A DNA stretch of 11,134 bases from an uncultured Bacteroidota bacterium (GTDB lineage Bacteria; Bacteroidota; Bacteroidia; Flavobacteriales; UA16), in the NCBI GenBank assembly GCA_902535565.1, contig CACAUH010000046.1, positions 1 to 11,134 on the forward strand. Direction: 5' to 3'. The position numbers and the translations under genes were made by a program. The notes below the pieces were generated by a model. It worked only from the letters and a program-made list of their open reading frames with translations, did not search any database and was not told the DNA's origin. This document shows, one piece after another, positions 1 through 7,880 of the stretch (its first letter is position 1; every line of letters begins with the position of its first letter).

Positions 1-1
1 T

Positions 2-1543
2 GGAAGTTGTCAGTTTGGGTGTCAACCGGAATGGGGGGACCCCATTACCTACCCCAGTGTGGCCACCGTGCTTGCCTTGGTCACCGTGGAAGGCGAAAAC
101 GCCAACATTGGAGACAAAGTCGGCGCCTTTGTTGGAGATGAACTGCGCGGCAAAGGTGAAATCATCGAATTCGAGAGTGCCACATACATCAACATGACCG
201 TGTCGATTTCTGGTGGAGAGGAAATGATCGAATTCGTCTTCTTCAACCAGATGGAATGCAACACCTGCTCAATGGATGCGGATGTGACGGCCATGTCTTT
301 TGGTGAGTATGGTTCCTTCGATGACCCCTTGATGTTCGACGCGAATTGCTCCGCCACCACCCTCGAAGTCAACCTCACAGAAGGGTGGAATTACGTGTCC
401 ACGAACATCATCCCAGAAAACTATGCCATCAGCAGTCTTTTTGAAGACGCACTCGGCAGCAATCTTCTCAAGGTGCTGGGCGATGATGCCTTTGCACTCG
501 GATCGAGTTACACACCAGGTATACCCAGTGTATTCAACTCCCTTCAAATGCATTCCGATGCTGCGGGATATGTGATCAAGATAGAAGAAGACGGCATCTG
601 GAGCAGCAATGGACTCCCCCTTGATGCCGCTTCGGTTCCCCTCGACTTGAATGAAGGGTGGAACATCATCGGCTATGTGCCACAAGCCTCTATGACCGTG
701 GCAAACGCCCTGAATTCCATTGACGGTTTGATTGGAACGGTGATCGACGGACAAAACGGAACCGTTTGGAACCCCTCCAATGACGACGCCTTCAACAGCC
801 TCCAAGACATGGAACCAGGCCGCGCTTATTGGATTCGGATGCTCGAATCCGGCACATTGACCTACCCCGATGCCGATCCAGAAGAAGGCCCGGGGATGGG
901 CATTGCTGGCCTGCGTGCCGACGGCGATGCCGCTCAGGACATGACCGGGTGGACAGTGGTTCGTTCGCCCTTCGCCTCAGCATTGGCAGCAGAGATTCGG
1001 TTGGATGACCAACCGGTCGATGGTGAAGCCTATATCGGTGCCTTTGTGAATGAGATCTGTGTCGCCGCTCGGCCCGTCATCACGGCAAACAGCATCACCG
1101 CTGCCCAGATGGCCATCATGCTCGAAAGCGCAGCCAATGTCACTTTCCGCCTCTGGGTGGACGGACAAGAATTCAGTTCTGAAGACATGATCAACCTTCA
1201 AGGCGGTGAAGAATTGGGGCAGGCAGGCGACATGCTGCCCATCCTTCGTTTCGGCTCTGCAGCCAACGCGGTCATTGAATCCGAGCTCATATCCGAATTC
1301 TCCATCTCACCCATGCCCGCGCAAAACACGGCATGGATGAATTTGAATCTGAACATGGAGAGCCAAATGAGAATCGCCGTGCTCGATGCGCGCGGTGCAG
1401 AAATTGCCCTCCTCCACGACGGTCAAATTGCCAGCGGAAAGCACCGCATGGCCATCGAAGTGGGCAATTGGGCGGCCGGAACCTACTTCGTCCAGGGCGA
1501 GGGGCCCAACGGCATGTTCCGAAGCCCACTCATTGTCCACTGA
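2..1543 (+). CDS. Modular secreted protein with T9SS type A sorting domain (5' partial)
   Basis: The reading frame is open from the window edge, so the 5' end lies outside. A GTG at 59 is in frame but falls inside a conserved module and is unlikely to be the start. Counting from 59, about residues 1-95 form a module containing GAFVGDELRG. Two related segments follow, each with a GWN motif (LTEGWNYVS and LNEGWNIIG) and an FNSL(Q) stretch, the second ending PGRAYWIRM. A second GAFV module (GAFVNEICVAARP) lies near residues 300-400. The last 85 or so residues (SEFSISPMPAQNTAWMNL through WAAGTYFVQ to FRSPLIVH) are a typical type A Por/T9SS C-terminal sorting domain, which directs export across the outer membrane and surface attachment or release. 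These modules are familiar from large Bacteroidota surface proteins, but no enzymatic domain is visible, so function is unknown. It converges on the amylase gene with a shared terminator between them. Confidence 0.88.
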   Translation, partial: GSCQFGCQPEWGDPITYPSVATVLALVTVEGENANIGDKVGAFVGDELRGKGEIIEFESATYINMTVSISGGEEMIEFVFFNQMECNTCSMDADVTAMSFGEYGSFDDPLMFDANCSATTLEVNLTEGWNYVSTNIIPENYAISSLFEDALGSNLLKVLGDDAFALGSSYTPGIPSVFNSLQMHSDAAGYVIKIEEDGIWSSNGLPLDAASVPLDLNEGWNIIGYVPQASMTVANALNSIDGLIGTVIDGQNGTVWNPSNDDAFNSLQDMEPGRAYWIRMLESGTLTYPDADPEEGPGMGIAGLRADGDAAQDMTGWTVVRSPFASALAAEIRLDDQPVDGEAYIGAFVNEICVAARPVITANSITAAQMAIMLESAANVTFRLWVDGQEFSSEDMINLQGGEELGQAGDMLPILRFGSAANAVIESELISEFSISPMPAQNTAWMNLNLNMESQMRIAVLDARGAEIALLHDGQIASGKHRMAIEVGNWAAGTYFVQGEGPNGMFRSPLIVH

Positions 1544-1565
1544 GGACCGGAAACAACAGCACATG

Positions 1566-1591
1566 AAAAGGCCCGCCAAAGCGGGCCTTTT
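1566..1591. terminator. Bidirectional intrinsic terminator between convergent genes
   Basis: A perfect 11-bp inverted repeat (AAAAGGCCCGC, loop CAAA, GCGGGCCTTTT) lies 22 bp after the stop of the upstream gene and 24 bp beyond the stop of the minus-strand amylase gene. The stem has a GC-rich core and ends in a T tract on both strands, so it can terminate transcription from either side. Confidence 0.88.
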
Positions 1592-1615
1592 CACATCTGC
1601 CACTGTCGCATTGGA

Positions 1616-4570
1616 TCAAGGGCAGACAGAGCCAAATGCCGACAACAGGGCCAAGACATCCGAGACACTAATCAAACCGTCTCCATTGATGTCCTCATCG
1701 CATGTGGTCAAGCCGACACACCACTGGGCAACATCATCCCAAACCGTTCCTGGACCGCAGAAATCGGAGCCCAGCACAGGGTCAACCGGATCATCTCCAC
1801 CCCCTCCGTCCGATACTTCACAAGCAGCACAAGACGAGAAACACACCACAGACAATGCGGTCAAAGGTCCAGTGGGCACCAACACGCGATTGCTTCCTCC
1901 AAGACCGTTGTCCGTGCCACATGCCATTGGCACCACCTCAGCATCCGCCCAATCCGGAGAAGAAAGGAATTTATATTGAATTGAATCAGACCCTGTCACC
2001 GTGACCTGACGCTCCCAAAGGCCGTCACCCAAATCGTTCATCGGTGTCCCAGCAACGTCCCAACCTTGAAAAGAGCCGGCCACATATACAGCGTTTGGCG
2101 GCACAGTGAGTTCTGACACATCCACCTGAAACACCACATCATATTGACACGATCCATCGTCCAATGTCGCTCCTGAATCGAAGTTAATCGCCTCGGAATC
2201 CATGCACCCAGGATAATCGAGATTGGATTCACAGGCAGCACAGGCGCCAAAACAAGTCGGTCCAATCACATCTGCCCCAGAAACAACCCATTGACGGTTA
2301 TAACCGCCAAATTCATCCGAAACACCACACCCTGATGGAACGGTCTCAGCGGCGTTCCAATTGTTGCCATTAATGAACTTGAACTCCACCAAATCACCAA
2401 CGGCTGCCTCAAAAGAAGCAGACCATACGCCATCGACTCCCTCTACCAAGTCCGTTCCTGAAGGCGACCACCCTTGAAAGGAGCCCGCCACATGCAATCC
2501 CCAAGGAGAAATGGCCCCTGACTCAACCAAATCCGTCGCATCCAATGCCACAGTTACCAAATACGTGCAACTGCCTTCGGAACCGAAGTTCAACGCAGTG
2601 GAATCTGTGCAATTCAACTCAAACGCCAAAGGCTCAGATACATCTACGGGCGATACCGGGGTGTCCATCCACAAGTGCCATTGGCCCGGTGCGAAATAAT
2701 ACGGGGCTGCGAGATCGGTCACGTCCAAGGTGTTCCCCGTAATGGCGTCCGTCCAGAGTCCAGTGTGCGGAAATGCTGGAACCATATCAAACCCCACCAC
2801 ATCAAAATTGCCCGCGAGGACCACATTCTGATTTGGCGTATAGAGGTGGAGGCGCTTTCCAGAGCCACCGAAATCAATGCCGAAATCATAGGTTCCAAAT
2901 GCAGGCTCAGACCGCTTCAACTCGCACAGTTTTTTAATGGTCCTCGCCAAACCTTGGCGTTCCGGAACCAACGCCCTGTCGTACCATGGCTCGGGCTTTT
3001 CGTCCAGTTTGCAGCCCTCCTCATAAGTCCCATTTAGGCAATCATAAATCGAGACATCGTAACCAAACTCTCCCCACTGGTACATCATCTTGGGACCGGG
3101 CAGCGCAAAGAGAAACGCATGCGTCATGGCCAACCGGTCCATCGCCGTAGCGAGGGATTTCGTGTCATATGAACCCTGAGAATTTCCATAGAGCAGCAAG
3201 TCATGGGCAATGCGCTGCTCATCGTGGCTCTCGAAATACGCAATCAGGTTTGGCCAATTCCAACCCCGCGCTTGCCATGAGGCTTGGCTAAAGTCACCGC
3301 CATACCCCAGCGCTGCCTCGGTGAAGGCACTGGTGGATTTGCCCCAAAGAAGAAACCCGCCATTGGCCAAGGCTGATTCCTCTGGGTTGTCTCCCAGATG
3401 CTCCAGAATCATGTAGGTGCCAGGGTGGTTGTACCAAACGTGATTACCATAATCAAAGAGGATGTCCACCCGACTCTGGTCATAGGCATTCCAGGCCCCC
3501 ACATCCCCCAGTGTAAACGTCTGTGTCAGCCCCTTGGACAAGTCGATCCGGTACCCGTCCACATGGAACTCCTCAATCCAAAAATCCAGAGCGCGCTTCC
3601 AAAACTCCCTGGTCCAAGGGTCACCATGGTCAATGTCAGATCCCAGTCCATAGGGGTGGATTTGACTCACATTAAACCATGGATTTCCCGACGCTGGTGT
3701 CCCCTCTTCGGTCTGGTACATACGGAGCAAGGGGTCCAATCCGAAACTGTGATTAGGCACCACATCCAGAATGACGGCAATGCCGCGGGCATGGGCCTCA
3801 TTGACAAGTCGTTTCAACGAAGCAGCGGTGCCATAGGCTTTGTCCACAGCGAAACGTGGCCCTGGGTTGTAGCCCCAACTTATGTTGCCGTCAAACTCAC
3901 TCACCGGCATGAGCTCGATTGCCGTAATCCCGAGCCAGGACAAATGGTCCAGCCGCTCCACAACGGCATCAAAATCACGCGCTGCATCCCAATCCCGAAC
4001 AAGCAACTCATAGATAATCAAGCGGTCTTGTGCTGGCTTTGAAAACCCAGCATCGGTCCATTGGAATTCGGGTTCTACCGTCCGGAACGCACCGACGGGC
4101 CAAAACGCATGTTCACTCGGAAAAGGGGGTCTATTGGGATAGGTTTCCGGCGGGATATATCCATCGTTCCAAGGGTCGAGAATAACAGGAGCGTATGGAT
4201 CCGCCACCTCCAACGTGTCGTCGATGAGATAATGAAATCGAATCCAAGCTCCGGGTTCAAGGCCGTCCACTTCCAACCACCAAGTGTTTCCATCGATGGA
4301 TTGGTTCATCGCGAAATCACCATTGATCTGCCAATTGTTGAAATCCCCTCGAAGGTTAACATGGCCTTTCGCTGGCGCACGCAATTGGAAATGTGCTCGA
4401 TCTGGCGCCAAAACGGTGACCCCGTCCAATCTGCCTTCCGGCGGGTCCTCCACTAAACCCTGCGCAATGCCCATTGTCCCCCACCCCAAGACGAACAAAA
4501 CCAAGAGGAGTTGACGAAAATACCCCGCCCATGAGTCACAAGACAGAAAAGAAGGTTCGCCACGCCGCAT
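1616..4570 (-). CDS. Secreted GH13 alpha-amylase-family glycoside hydrolase with two starch-binding-like repeats and a dockerin-like C-terminus
   Basis: The product is about 984 aa when started at ATG 4570. This start is chosen because it gives a signal peptide (LLLVLFVLGWGTMGIA, cut before QG); the frame stays open to 4681 but would then overlap lpdA. After an N-terminal beta-sandwich resembling CBM48 (GDFNNW near residue 76) comes a GH13 barrel at about residues 180-560. GH13 signatures are visible: DVVPNH (D269-H274), GYRID (nucleophile D343), ILEH (acid/base E390) and FESHD (third acid D450). The catalytic triad is therefore intact and hydrolysis or transfer of alpha-1,4-glucans is likely. 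The tail has two copies of a Cys motif plus a GSFQGW domain ending CxxCxxC (about 653-780 and 788-918), then a Cys-rich piece and DINGDGLISVSDVLALLSAFG, one dockerin-like EF-hand repeat. No T9SS sorting domain is seen. Exact substrate is uncertain; no susCD neighbours are present. Confidence 0.93.
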   Translation of the reverse strand: MRRGEPSFLSCDSWAGYFRQLLLVLFVLGWGTMGIAQGLVEDPPEGRLDGVTVLAPDRAHFQLRAPAKGHVNLRGDFNNWQINGDFAMNQSIDGNTWWLEVDGLEPGAWIRFHYLIDDTLEVADPYAPVILDPWNDGYIPPETYPNRPPFPSEHAFWPVGAFRTVEPEFQWTDAGFSKPAQDRLIIYELLVRDWDAARDFDAVVERLDHLSWLGITAIELMPVSEFDGNISWGYNPGPRFAVDKAYGTAASLKRLVNEAHARGIAVILDVVPNHSFGLDPLLRMYQTEEGTPASGNPWFNVSQIHPYGLGSDIDHGDPWTREFWKRALDFWIEEFHVDGYRIDLSKGLTQTFTLGDVGAWNAYDQSRVDILFDYGNHVWYNHPGTYMILEHLGDNPEESALANGGFLLWGKSTSAFTEAALGYGGDFSQASWQARGWNWPNLIAYFESHDEQRIAHDLLLYGNSQGSYDTKSLATAMDRLAMTHAFLFALPGPKMMYQWGEFGYDVSIYDCLNGTYEEGCKLDEKPEPWYDRALVPERQGLARTIKKLCELKRSEPAFGTYDFGIDFGGSGKRLHLYTPNQNVVLAGNFDVVGFDMVPAFPHTGLWTDAITGNTLDVTDLAAPYYFAPGQWHLWMDTPVSPVDVSEPLAFELNCTDSTALNFGSEGSCTYLVTVALDATDLVESGAISPWGLHVAGSFQGWSPSGTDLVEGVDGVWSASFEAAVGDLVEFKFINGNNWNAAETVPSGCGVSDEFGGYNRQWVVSGADVIGPTCFGACAACESNLDYPGCMDSEAINFDSGATLDDGSCQYDVVFQVDVSELTVPPNAVYVAGSFQGWDVAGTPMNDLGDGLWERQVTVTGSDSIQYKFLSSPDWADAEVVPMACGTDNGLGGSNRVLVPTGPLTALSVVCFSSCAACEVSDGGGGDDPVDPVLGSDFCGPGTVWDDVAQWCVGLTTCDEDINGDGLISVSDVLALLSAFGSVCP

Positions 4571-4590
4571 GAACCCTAAGATAAGACACC

Positions 4591-4598
4591 TATTTTCG
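4591..4598 (+). promoter_or_regulatory. Candidate -7 promoter element for lpdA
   Basis: TATTTTCG matches the Bacteroidota -7 consensus TAnnTTTG at five of six fixed positions, 19 bp below an ATG that matches the -33 TTG at two of three. It would give a leader of roughly 15 nt before the lpdA start at 4618. The whole divergent gap to the amylase start is only 47 bp, so the amylase promoter probably lies inside the 5' end of lpdA. Confidence 0.3.
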
Positions 4599-4617
4599 CC
4601 CCTCGAAACGCACACCA

Positions 4618-6006
4618 ATGAAGTACGACATTCTGGTATTGGGCAGTGGCCCTGGAGGATATGTGACCGCCATCCGCGCATCCCAACTCGGCATGAAAGT
4701 GGCTATCGTGGAGCGCGAGTCTTTGGGTGGCATTTGCCTGAATTGGGGATGCATCCCAACCAAGGCCTTGTTGAAGAGCGCCAACGTATTCGAATACATC
4801 GAGCACGCGGAGGACTACGGCATAAAAGTGGCCAAACCCAAGGTGGATTTTGACGGCATGGTATCCCGTTCACGCGGGGTAGCTGATGGCATGTCCAAGG
4901 GGGTCCAGTTCTTGATGAAGAAGAACAAGATCGATGTGATCATGGGGGACGGAAAACTTCTCGCTGGACGCAAGGTGGAAGTCACTGCAGCTGACGGAAG
5001 CAAACAGGTTGTCGAAGCAGGAAATGTCATCGTCGCCACCGGAGCCCGGAGCCGCCAACTGCCCAACCTCCCACAAGACGGTAAAAACATCATCGGCTAC
5101 CGCGAGGCCATGACACTCAAGAAGCAACCCAAGAAACTTGTGGTTGTCGGTTCCGGTGCCATCGGTGTTGAATTCGCCTACTTCTACAACGCCATCGGCA
5201 CCGATGTGACCATCGTGGAATACATGCCCCACATCGTTCCAGTGGAAGATGAGGATGTCCGCAAACAACTCGCCAGAAGCTTCAAAAAAGCCGGCATAAA
5301 AATCATGACCTCCAGCGAAGTAACCGGCGTAGACACGTCAGGTTCTGGTTGCAAGGTGCACGTGAAAACCAAGAGCGGTGAGGACATCCTCAACGCCGAT
5401 GTGGTCCTTAGTGCAGTGGGTGTCGTCTCCAACATTGAAGGGATCGGCCTTGAAGAAGTGGGCATCGCCACTGACCAAGGCAAGGTCATCGTCGATGACT
5501 TCTACAAGACCAACATCCCGGGCTATTTCGCCATTGGAGATTGCGTCCCAGGGCCAGCATTGGCCCACGTGGCCAGCGCAGAAGGCATCATCTGTGTCGA
5601 GAAAATTGCAGGCCAAGACGTGGAGCCCCTTGACTACGGTAACATCCCTGGCTGCACCTATTGCTTCCCGGAAGTGGCAAGCGTGGGGATGACAGAAGAA
5701 GCCTGCAAGAAAGAGGGCATGGACATCAAAGTCGGAAAGTTCCCGTTCAGCGCTTCAGGCAAGGCCAGTGCTGCAGGACACAAAGACGGTTTCGTCAAGC
5801 TCATCTTCGACGCCAAGTATGGAGAACTGTTGGGCGGCCACATGATTGGCGCCAACGTCACAGAGATGATCGCTGAAATTGTGGCCATCCGAAAGTTGGA
5901 GACCACAGGTCACGAAATCATCAAGACAGTGCACCCCCACCCGACCTTGAGCGAGGCGGTCATGGAGGCAGCAGCGGCAGCCTACGATGAGGTCATCCAC
6001 CTCTGA
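4618..6006 (+). CDS. lpdA: Dihydrolipoyl dehydrogenase (E3)
   Basis: This 462-aa flavoprotein is full length for the family. It reoxidises the dihydrolipoyl groups of 2-oxo acid dehydrogenase complexes (pyruvate, 2-oxoglutarate, branched-chain) or of the glycine cleavage system, passing electrons through FAD to NAD+ in the cytoplasm. Visible features are the FAD-binding GSGPGGY (residues 10-15), the redox-active disulfide in GGICLNWGCIPTKALL (C40 and C45), the ATGARSR segment near 140, the NAD-binding GSGAIGVEFA (178-187), the second FAD motif AIGDCVPGPALAHVASAEG (305-323), and the C-terminal catalytic pair in HPHPTLSE (H441 and E446). It starts at ATG 4618 with no clear Shine-Dalgarno sequence, as usual in this phylum. 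No E1 or E2 genes lie beside it, so it may serve several complexes. It is divergent from the amylase gene and followed by a strong terminator. Confidence 0.97.
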   Translation: MKYDILVLGSGPGGYVTAIRASQLGMKVAIVERESLGGICLNWGCIPTKALLKSANVFEYIEHAEDYGIKVAKPKVDFDGMVSRSRGVADGMSKGVQFLMKKNKIDVIMGDGKLLAGRKVEVTAADGSKQVVEAGNVIVATGARSRQLPNLPQDGKNIIGYREAMTLKKQPKKLVVVGSGAIGVEFAYFYNAIGTDVTIVEYMPHIVPVEDEDVRKQLARSFKKAGIKIMTSSEVTGVDTSGSGCKVHVKTKSGEDILNADVVLSAVGVVSNIEGIGLEEVGIATDQGKVIVDDFYKTNIPGYFAIGDCVPGPALAHVASAEGIICVEKIAGQDVEPLDYGNIPGCTYCFPEVASVGMTEEACKKEGMDIKVGKFPFSASGKASAAGHKDGFVKLIFDAKYGELLGGHMIGANVTEMIAEIVAIRKLETTGHEIIKTVHPHPTLSEAVMEAAAAAYDEVIHL

Positions 6007-6021
6007 ATCCCAAACACCACC

Positions 6022-6059
6022 CAACAAGAAAAGGCGCCCAAGGGCGCCTTTTCTTGTTG
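6022..6059. terminator. Strong bidirectional terminator after lpdA
   Basis: An 18-bp perfect inverted repeat: the left arm at 6022-6039 and right arm at 6042-6059 flank the bases AA, with a GGCGCCC/GGGCGCC core and a TTTT tract in the right arm. It begins 16 bp after the lpdA stop and sits 16 bp before the end of the convergent membrane protein gene, so it can serve both. Confidence 0.9.
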
Positions 6060-6074
6060 TGAATCGCATCGGGA

Positions 6075-6419
6075 TCACTGTGCACCCATGCGCACCGGCT
6101 TGAGGTGTGAACCCTCACTTCTGCGCAACTGAATCTCCGTGAACTTGCGCTCCTTACGGGCACGGCTGCGGGCTCGACGGTCTGAATACTCCACGATGCG
6201 GTCCATGTGCACCATGTAACGCACTGAACTCCCAAAGAAGACCAGGCCAGCCATCATAAGAAAGAGACCCACTCCACCTTCAGCGGCCCACAATTCCCAG
6301 TGGCTTTCCGTCATGCGCCGGAAAGCAGCGTCAAAAACAACGGCGACGCCGGCTCCAAAAAACAGGAACGATGCGATGCCTTGGGCCAACCACTTCTTGC
6401 GTGCGATATCGAGTGTCAT
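6075..6419 (-). CDS. Small two-helix membrane protein of unknown function
   Basis: The product is 114 aa from ATG 6419 (MTLDIARKKWLAQG). An in-frame ATG at 6464 would add 15 residues but looks less natural. Two hydrophobic segments, about residues 11-33 (IASFLFFGAGVAVVFDAAF) and 45-69 (GGVGLFLMMAGLVFFGSSVRYMV), predict two inner-membrane helices separated by a short polar hairpin (RRMTESHWELWAAE). The C-terminal third is strongly basic (RRARSRARKERK) and probably cytoplasmic by the positive-inside rule. I do not recognise a named family and cannot assign a role. It lies 109 bp downstream of the secreted protein gene on the same strand and may be the last gene of that operon or have its own promoter. 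It converges on lpdA through a shared terminator. Confidence 0.72.
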   Translation of the reverse strand: MTLDIARKKWLAQGIASFLFFGAGVAVVFDAAFRRMTESHWELWAAEGGVGLFLMMAGLVFFGSSVRYMVHMDRIVEYSDRRARSRARKERKFTEIQLRRSEGSHLKPVRMGAQ

Positions 6420-6492
6420 GTCGTGCTGTACGCAGAACCTGATATAAGGTTGCGATAGGTGCAATTTGATACCGTATCGAGGGCATGTCAGG

Positions 6493-6506
6493 TAGGACCA
6501 GTCCTA
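6493..6506. repeat. Short near-palindrome TAGGACCAGTCCTA
   Basis: Two 6-bp arms (TAGGAC and GTCCTA) flank the dinucleotide CA, in the 109-bp gap between two minus-strand genes. No T tract follows on the minus strand, so a terminator is unlikely. It could be an operator or a small RNA hairpin; chance is also possible. Confidence 0.3.
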
Positions 6507-6528
6507 GTTCCTCAATTTTTAATGTGGA

Positions 6529-7416
6529 TTACCGCCACGGAATGCTCCTACACAAGGGAACGCCTCCATTTTCTGGCCAAATCCTGACAATGCCCCCTCC
6601 ACTTGTCTGAAAATGCCCATCGGGCGACATTCCCGTCTCCACAATTCGGCCTGTGGCATCCAGCCGCTCCCATCGGCAGGGCGATTCCACCCTATGGGCA
6701 ACCCCATTTTCTTCGAAACGAATGCCCCAAGTTCCCCTTGAGGCAGCGTCCTCCATACCCACTGCCAATGCAGGATCAAACGTCGGAATCGTGATGGCAT
6801 ACACATCGTCCATGAAATCAGCTGATGCCACCCCTTCCGAAAACACCTGAAGGTTCAGCACCCCTGAAATGACACCATCGGTGGTGAATTGTCCAACCAA
6901 CACCCGAAGGTCCTCGCCAGCTATTCCGTTTACACCGCCAACAGTCACATACCATGCCCCATCGATGTCCATCACAAGGTTGCCGCCGGACTCAAATTCA
7001 TCCACCCAATACTCTGTTTCTGCGGGGAACAACCCCACCGGGATCTCCCCTTCCAGTCCCACTGCCATGGACTCTATGCCAATGGTGACCCAACTGTCAT
7101 ACCGCAACGAAGGCAACAATTCGAAGATCAATGGATTGTTGTCATTCGCCGTGACCCACCCATCGGGATCTTGGTAAAACGATGTGGTCGTCTCAATGAA
7201 CCCGACCATGTCATCCCAACCGGATATGGAGGTCAAGTAATCTGTAGGGTTGACCAGCTTGGCATACAGCCGCGCCGTCGTCATGCCCGGAATGCTGTCC
7301 ACCGCCACGACCTCCCACTCGAAGGTGTAGGGCGCTGAGGATTGCTGCGCAGCAACACCTCCTGCAACCAGAAGCCACAAGCCAAATAGCGCGGATCGGA
7401 CAGCGTTTCTCCTCAT
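6529..7416 (-). CDS. Secreted protein of an uncharacterised Flavobacteriales family with degenerate sorting-like C-terminus
   Basis: The 295-aa product has a signal peptide (residues 1-23, LWLLVAGGVAA, cut before QQ). The mature part carries motifs TTARLYAKLVNPTDYLTSISG (46-66, part), TTTSFYQDPDG (77-87) and NPLIFELLPSLRYDSWVTIGIES (94-116, part). From memory these recur in secreted proteins of GC-rich Flavobacteriales, often in repeats; here there is one copy. A later stretch (RVLVGQFTTDGVISGVLNLQVF) is beta-rich. The last 45 residues (WERLDATGRIVETG, then GGGIVRIWPENGG) resemble a shortened T9SS type A sorting domain but lack its usual ending, so export by T9SS is possible, not certain. No catalytic motif is visible. 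Its start codon overlaps the stop of the upstream gene by 4 bases (ATGA), implying translational coupling. Confidence 0.8.
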   Translation of the reverse strand: MRRNAVRSALFGLWLLVAGGVAAQQSSAPYTFEWEVVAVDSIPGMTTARLYAKLVNPTDYLTSISGWDDMVGFIETTTSFYQDPDGWVTANDNNPLIFELLPSLRYDSWVTIGIESMAVGLEGEIPVGLFPAETEYWVDEFESGGNLVMDIDGAWYVTVGGVNGIAGEDLRVLVGQFTTDGVISGVLNLQVFSEGVASADFMDDVYAITIPTFDPALAVGMEDAASRGTWGIRFEENGVAHRVESPCRWERLDATGRIVETGMSPDGHFQTSGGGIVRIWPENGGVPLCRSIPWR

Positions 7417-7814
7417 GGTGTGTCCCCAACGATGACCAAGCCATCCATCCGAACCTCCCCGAACAAGTCGTCATAGCCGGTCACCCGCCCCTTGAGCCTG
7501 ATCGATTCTCCTTTCTCCAAGGGCCGGTGCTCCCGGATTGTGTCCCAAGCGGCAATCACCCCTCCACTCAGCACAACGCGACTGCCGTCGTCCTCCTCTA
7601 CCACGCCGAGAAGCTCGACAACAGCATTGAGGTAACCCTTGGATATAGAGTCGCCCTGAGAAAGCACCCCCTGCAGTTCTTCGGGAACCATTTTGTATCG
7701 GGCGGCCTCCTCCCCCACATCCCGATGGGGCTTCTCAATCGTGAACCAGGTCGCCCCTACAGCCAATGCAGCGAGAAGAGGCAACAAGACACGAAGGAGT
7801 TTGCGATCGTTCAT
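7413..7814 (-). CDS. Membrane-anchored OB-fold-like protein (tRNA_anti-like)
   Basis: A 133-aa protein from ATG 7814. An N-terminal hydrophobic segment (about residues 7-25, LRVLLPLLAALAVGATWF) is followed by a polar stretch with YKMVPEELQGVLSQGD and a C-terminal domain of about 70 residues (YLNAVVELLGVV ... RVVLSGGVIAAW ... LEKGESIRLKGRVTGYDDLFGEVRMDGLVI). This pattern of short beta strands resembles the small OB-fold proteins of Bacteroidota grouped as tRNA_anti-like, which often have an N-terminal membrane anchor. Their molecular role is not established, and a tRNA-binding function should not be assumed. It is the first gene of a coupled pair, its TGA overlapping the next ATG at 7413-7416. 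It begins 30 bp below a terminator hairpin, so it needs its own promoter or read-through. Confidence 0.75.
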   Translation of the reverse strand: MNDRKLLRVLLPLLAALAVGATWFTIEKPHRDVGEEAARYKMVPEELQGVLSQGDSISKGYLNAVVELLGVVEEDDGSRVVLSGGVIAAWDTIREHRPLEKGESIRLKGRVTGYDDLFGEVRMDGLVIVGDTP

Positions 7815-7843
7815 GACCCCAATCTACCGACAAACCCCGACGT

Positions 7844-7880
7844 AAAAAGACGGCCCGGTACGCGTTCGTACCGGGCCGTC
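7844..7880 (-). terminator. Strong minus-strand intrinsic terminator
   Basis: A perfect 14-bp stem (GACGGCCCGGTACG at 7849-7862 and its complement at 7867-7880, four-base loop) is followed on the minus strand by five T residues (7848-7844). On the plus strand no T tract follows, so it is directional. It ends either the barrel-protein transcript, about 150 nt after that stop, or a short RNA starting near 7929. Confidence 0.88.

Noticed and set aside
1959..2699. The repeated Cys motifs and GSFQGW stretches considered as DNA repeats or a mobile element.
   Set aside because: The repetition is at the protein level within one gene, the nucleotide copies are diverged, and no transposase or terminal repeats are present.
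3398..4042. A 214-codon plus-strand open frame antisense to the amylase gene.
   Set aside because: It is a mirror of the GH13 coding region, shows no domain or signal of its own, and the GH13 motifs on the other strand are unmistakable.
4571..4681. A longer amylase start at 4681 giving 37 extra residues.
   Set aside because: The extension would overlap lpdA on the other strand and bury the clear signal peptide that begins at ATG 4570.
7849..7880. The 14-bp hairpin as a plus-strand terminator.
   Set aside because: No T tract follows on the plus strand and no plus-strand gene ends nearby; the T tract is on the minus-strand side.
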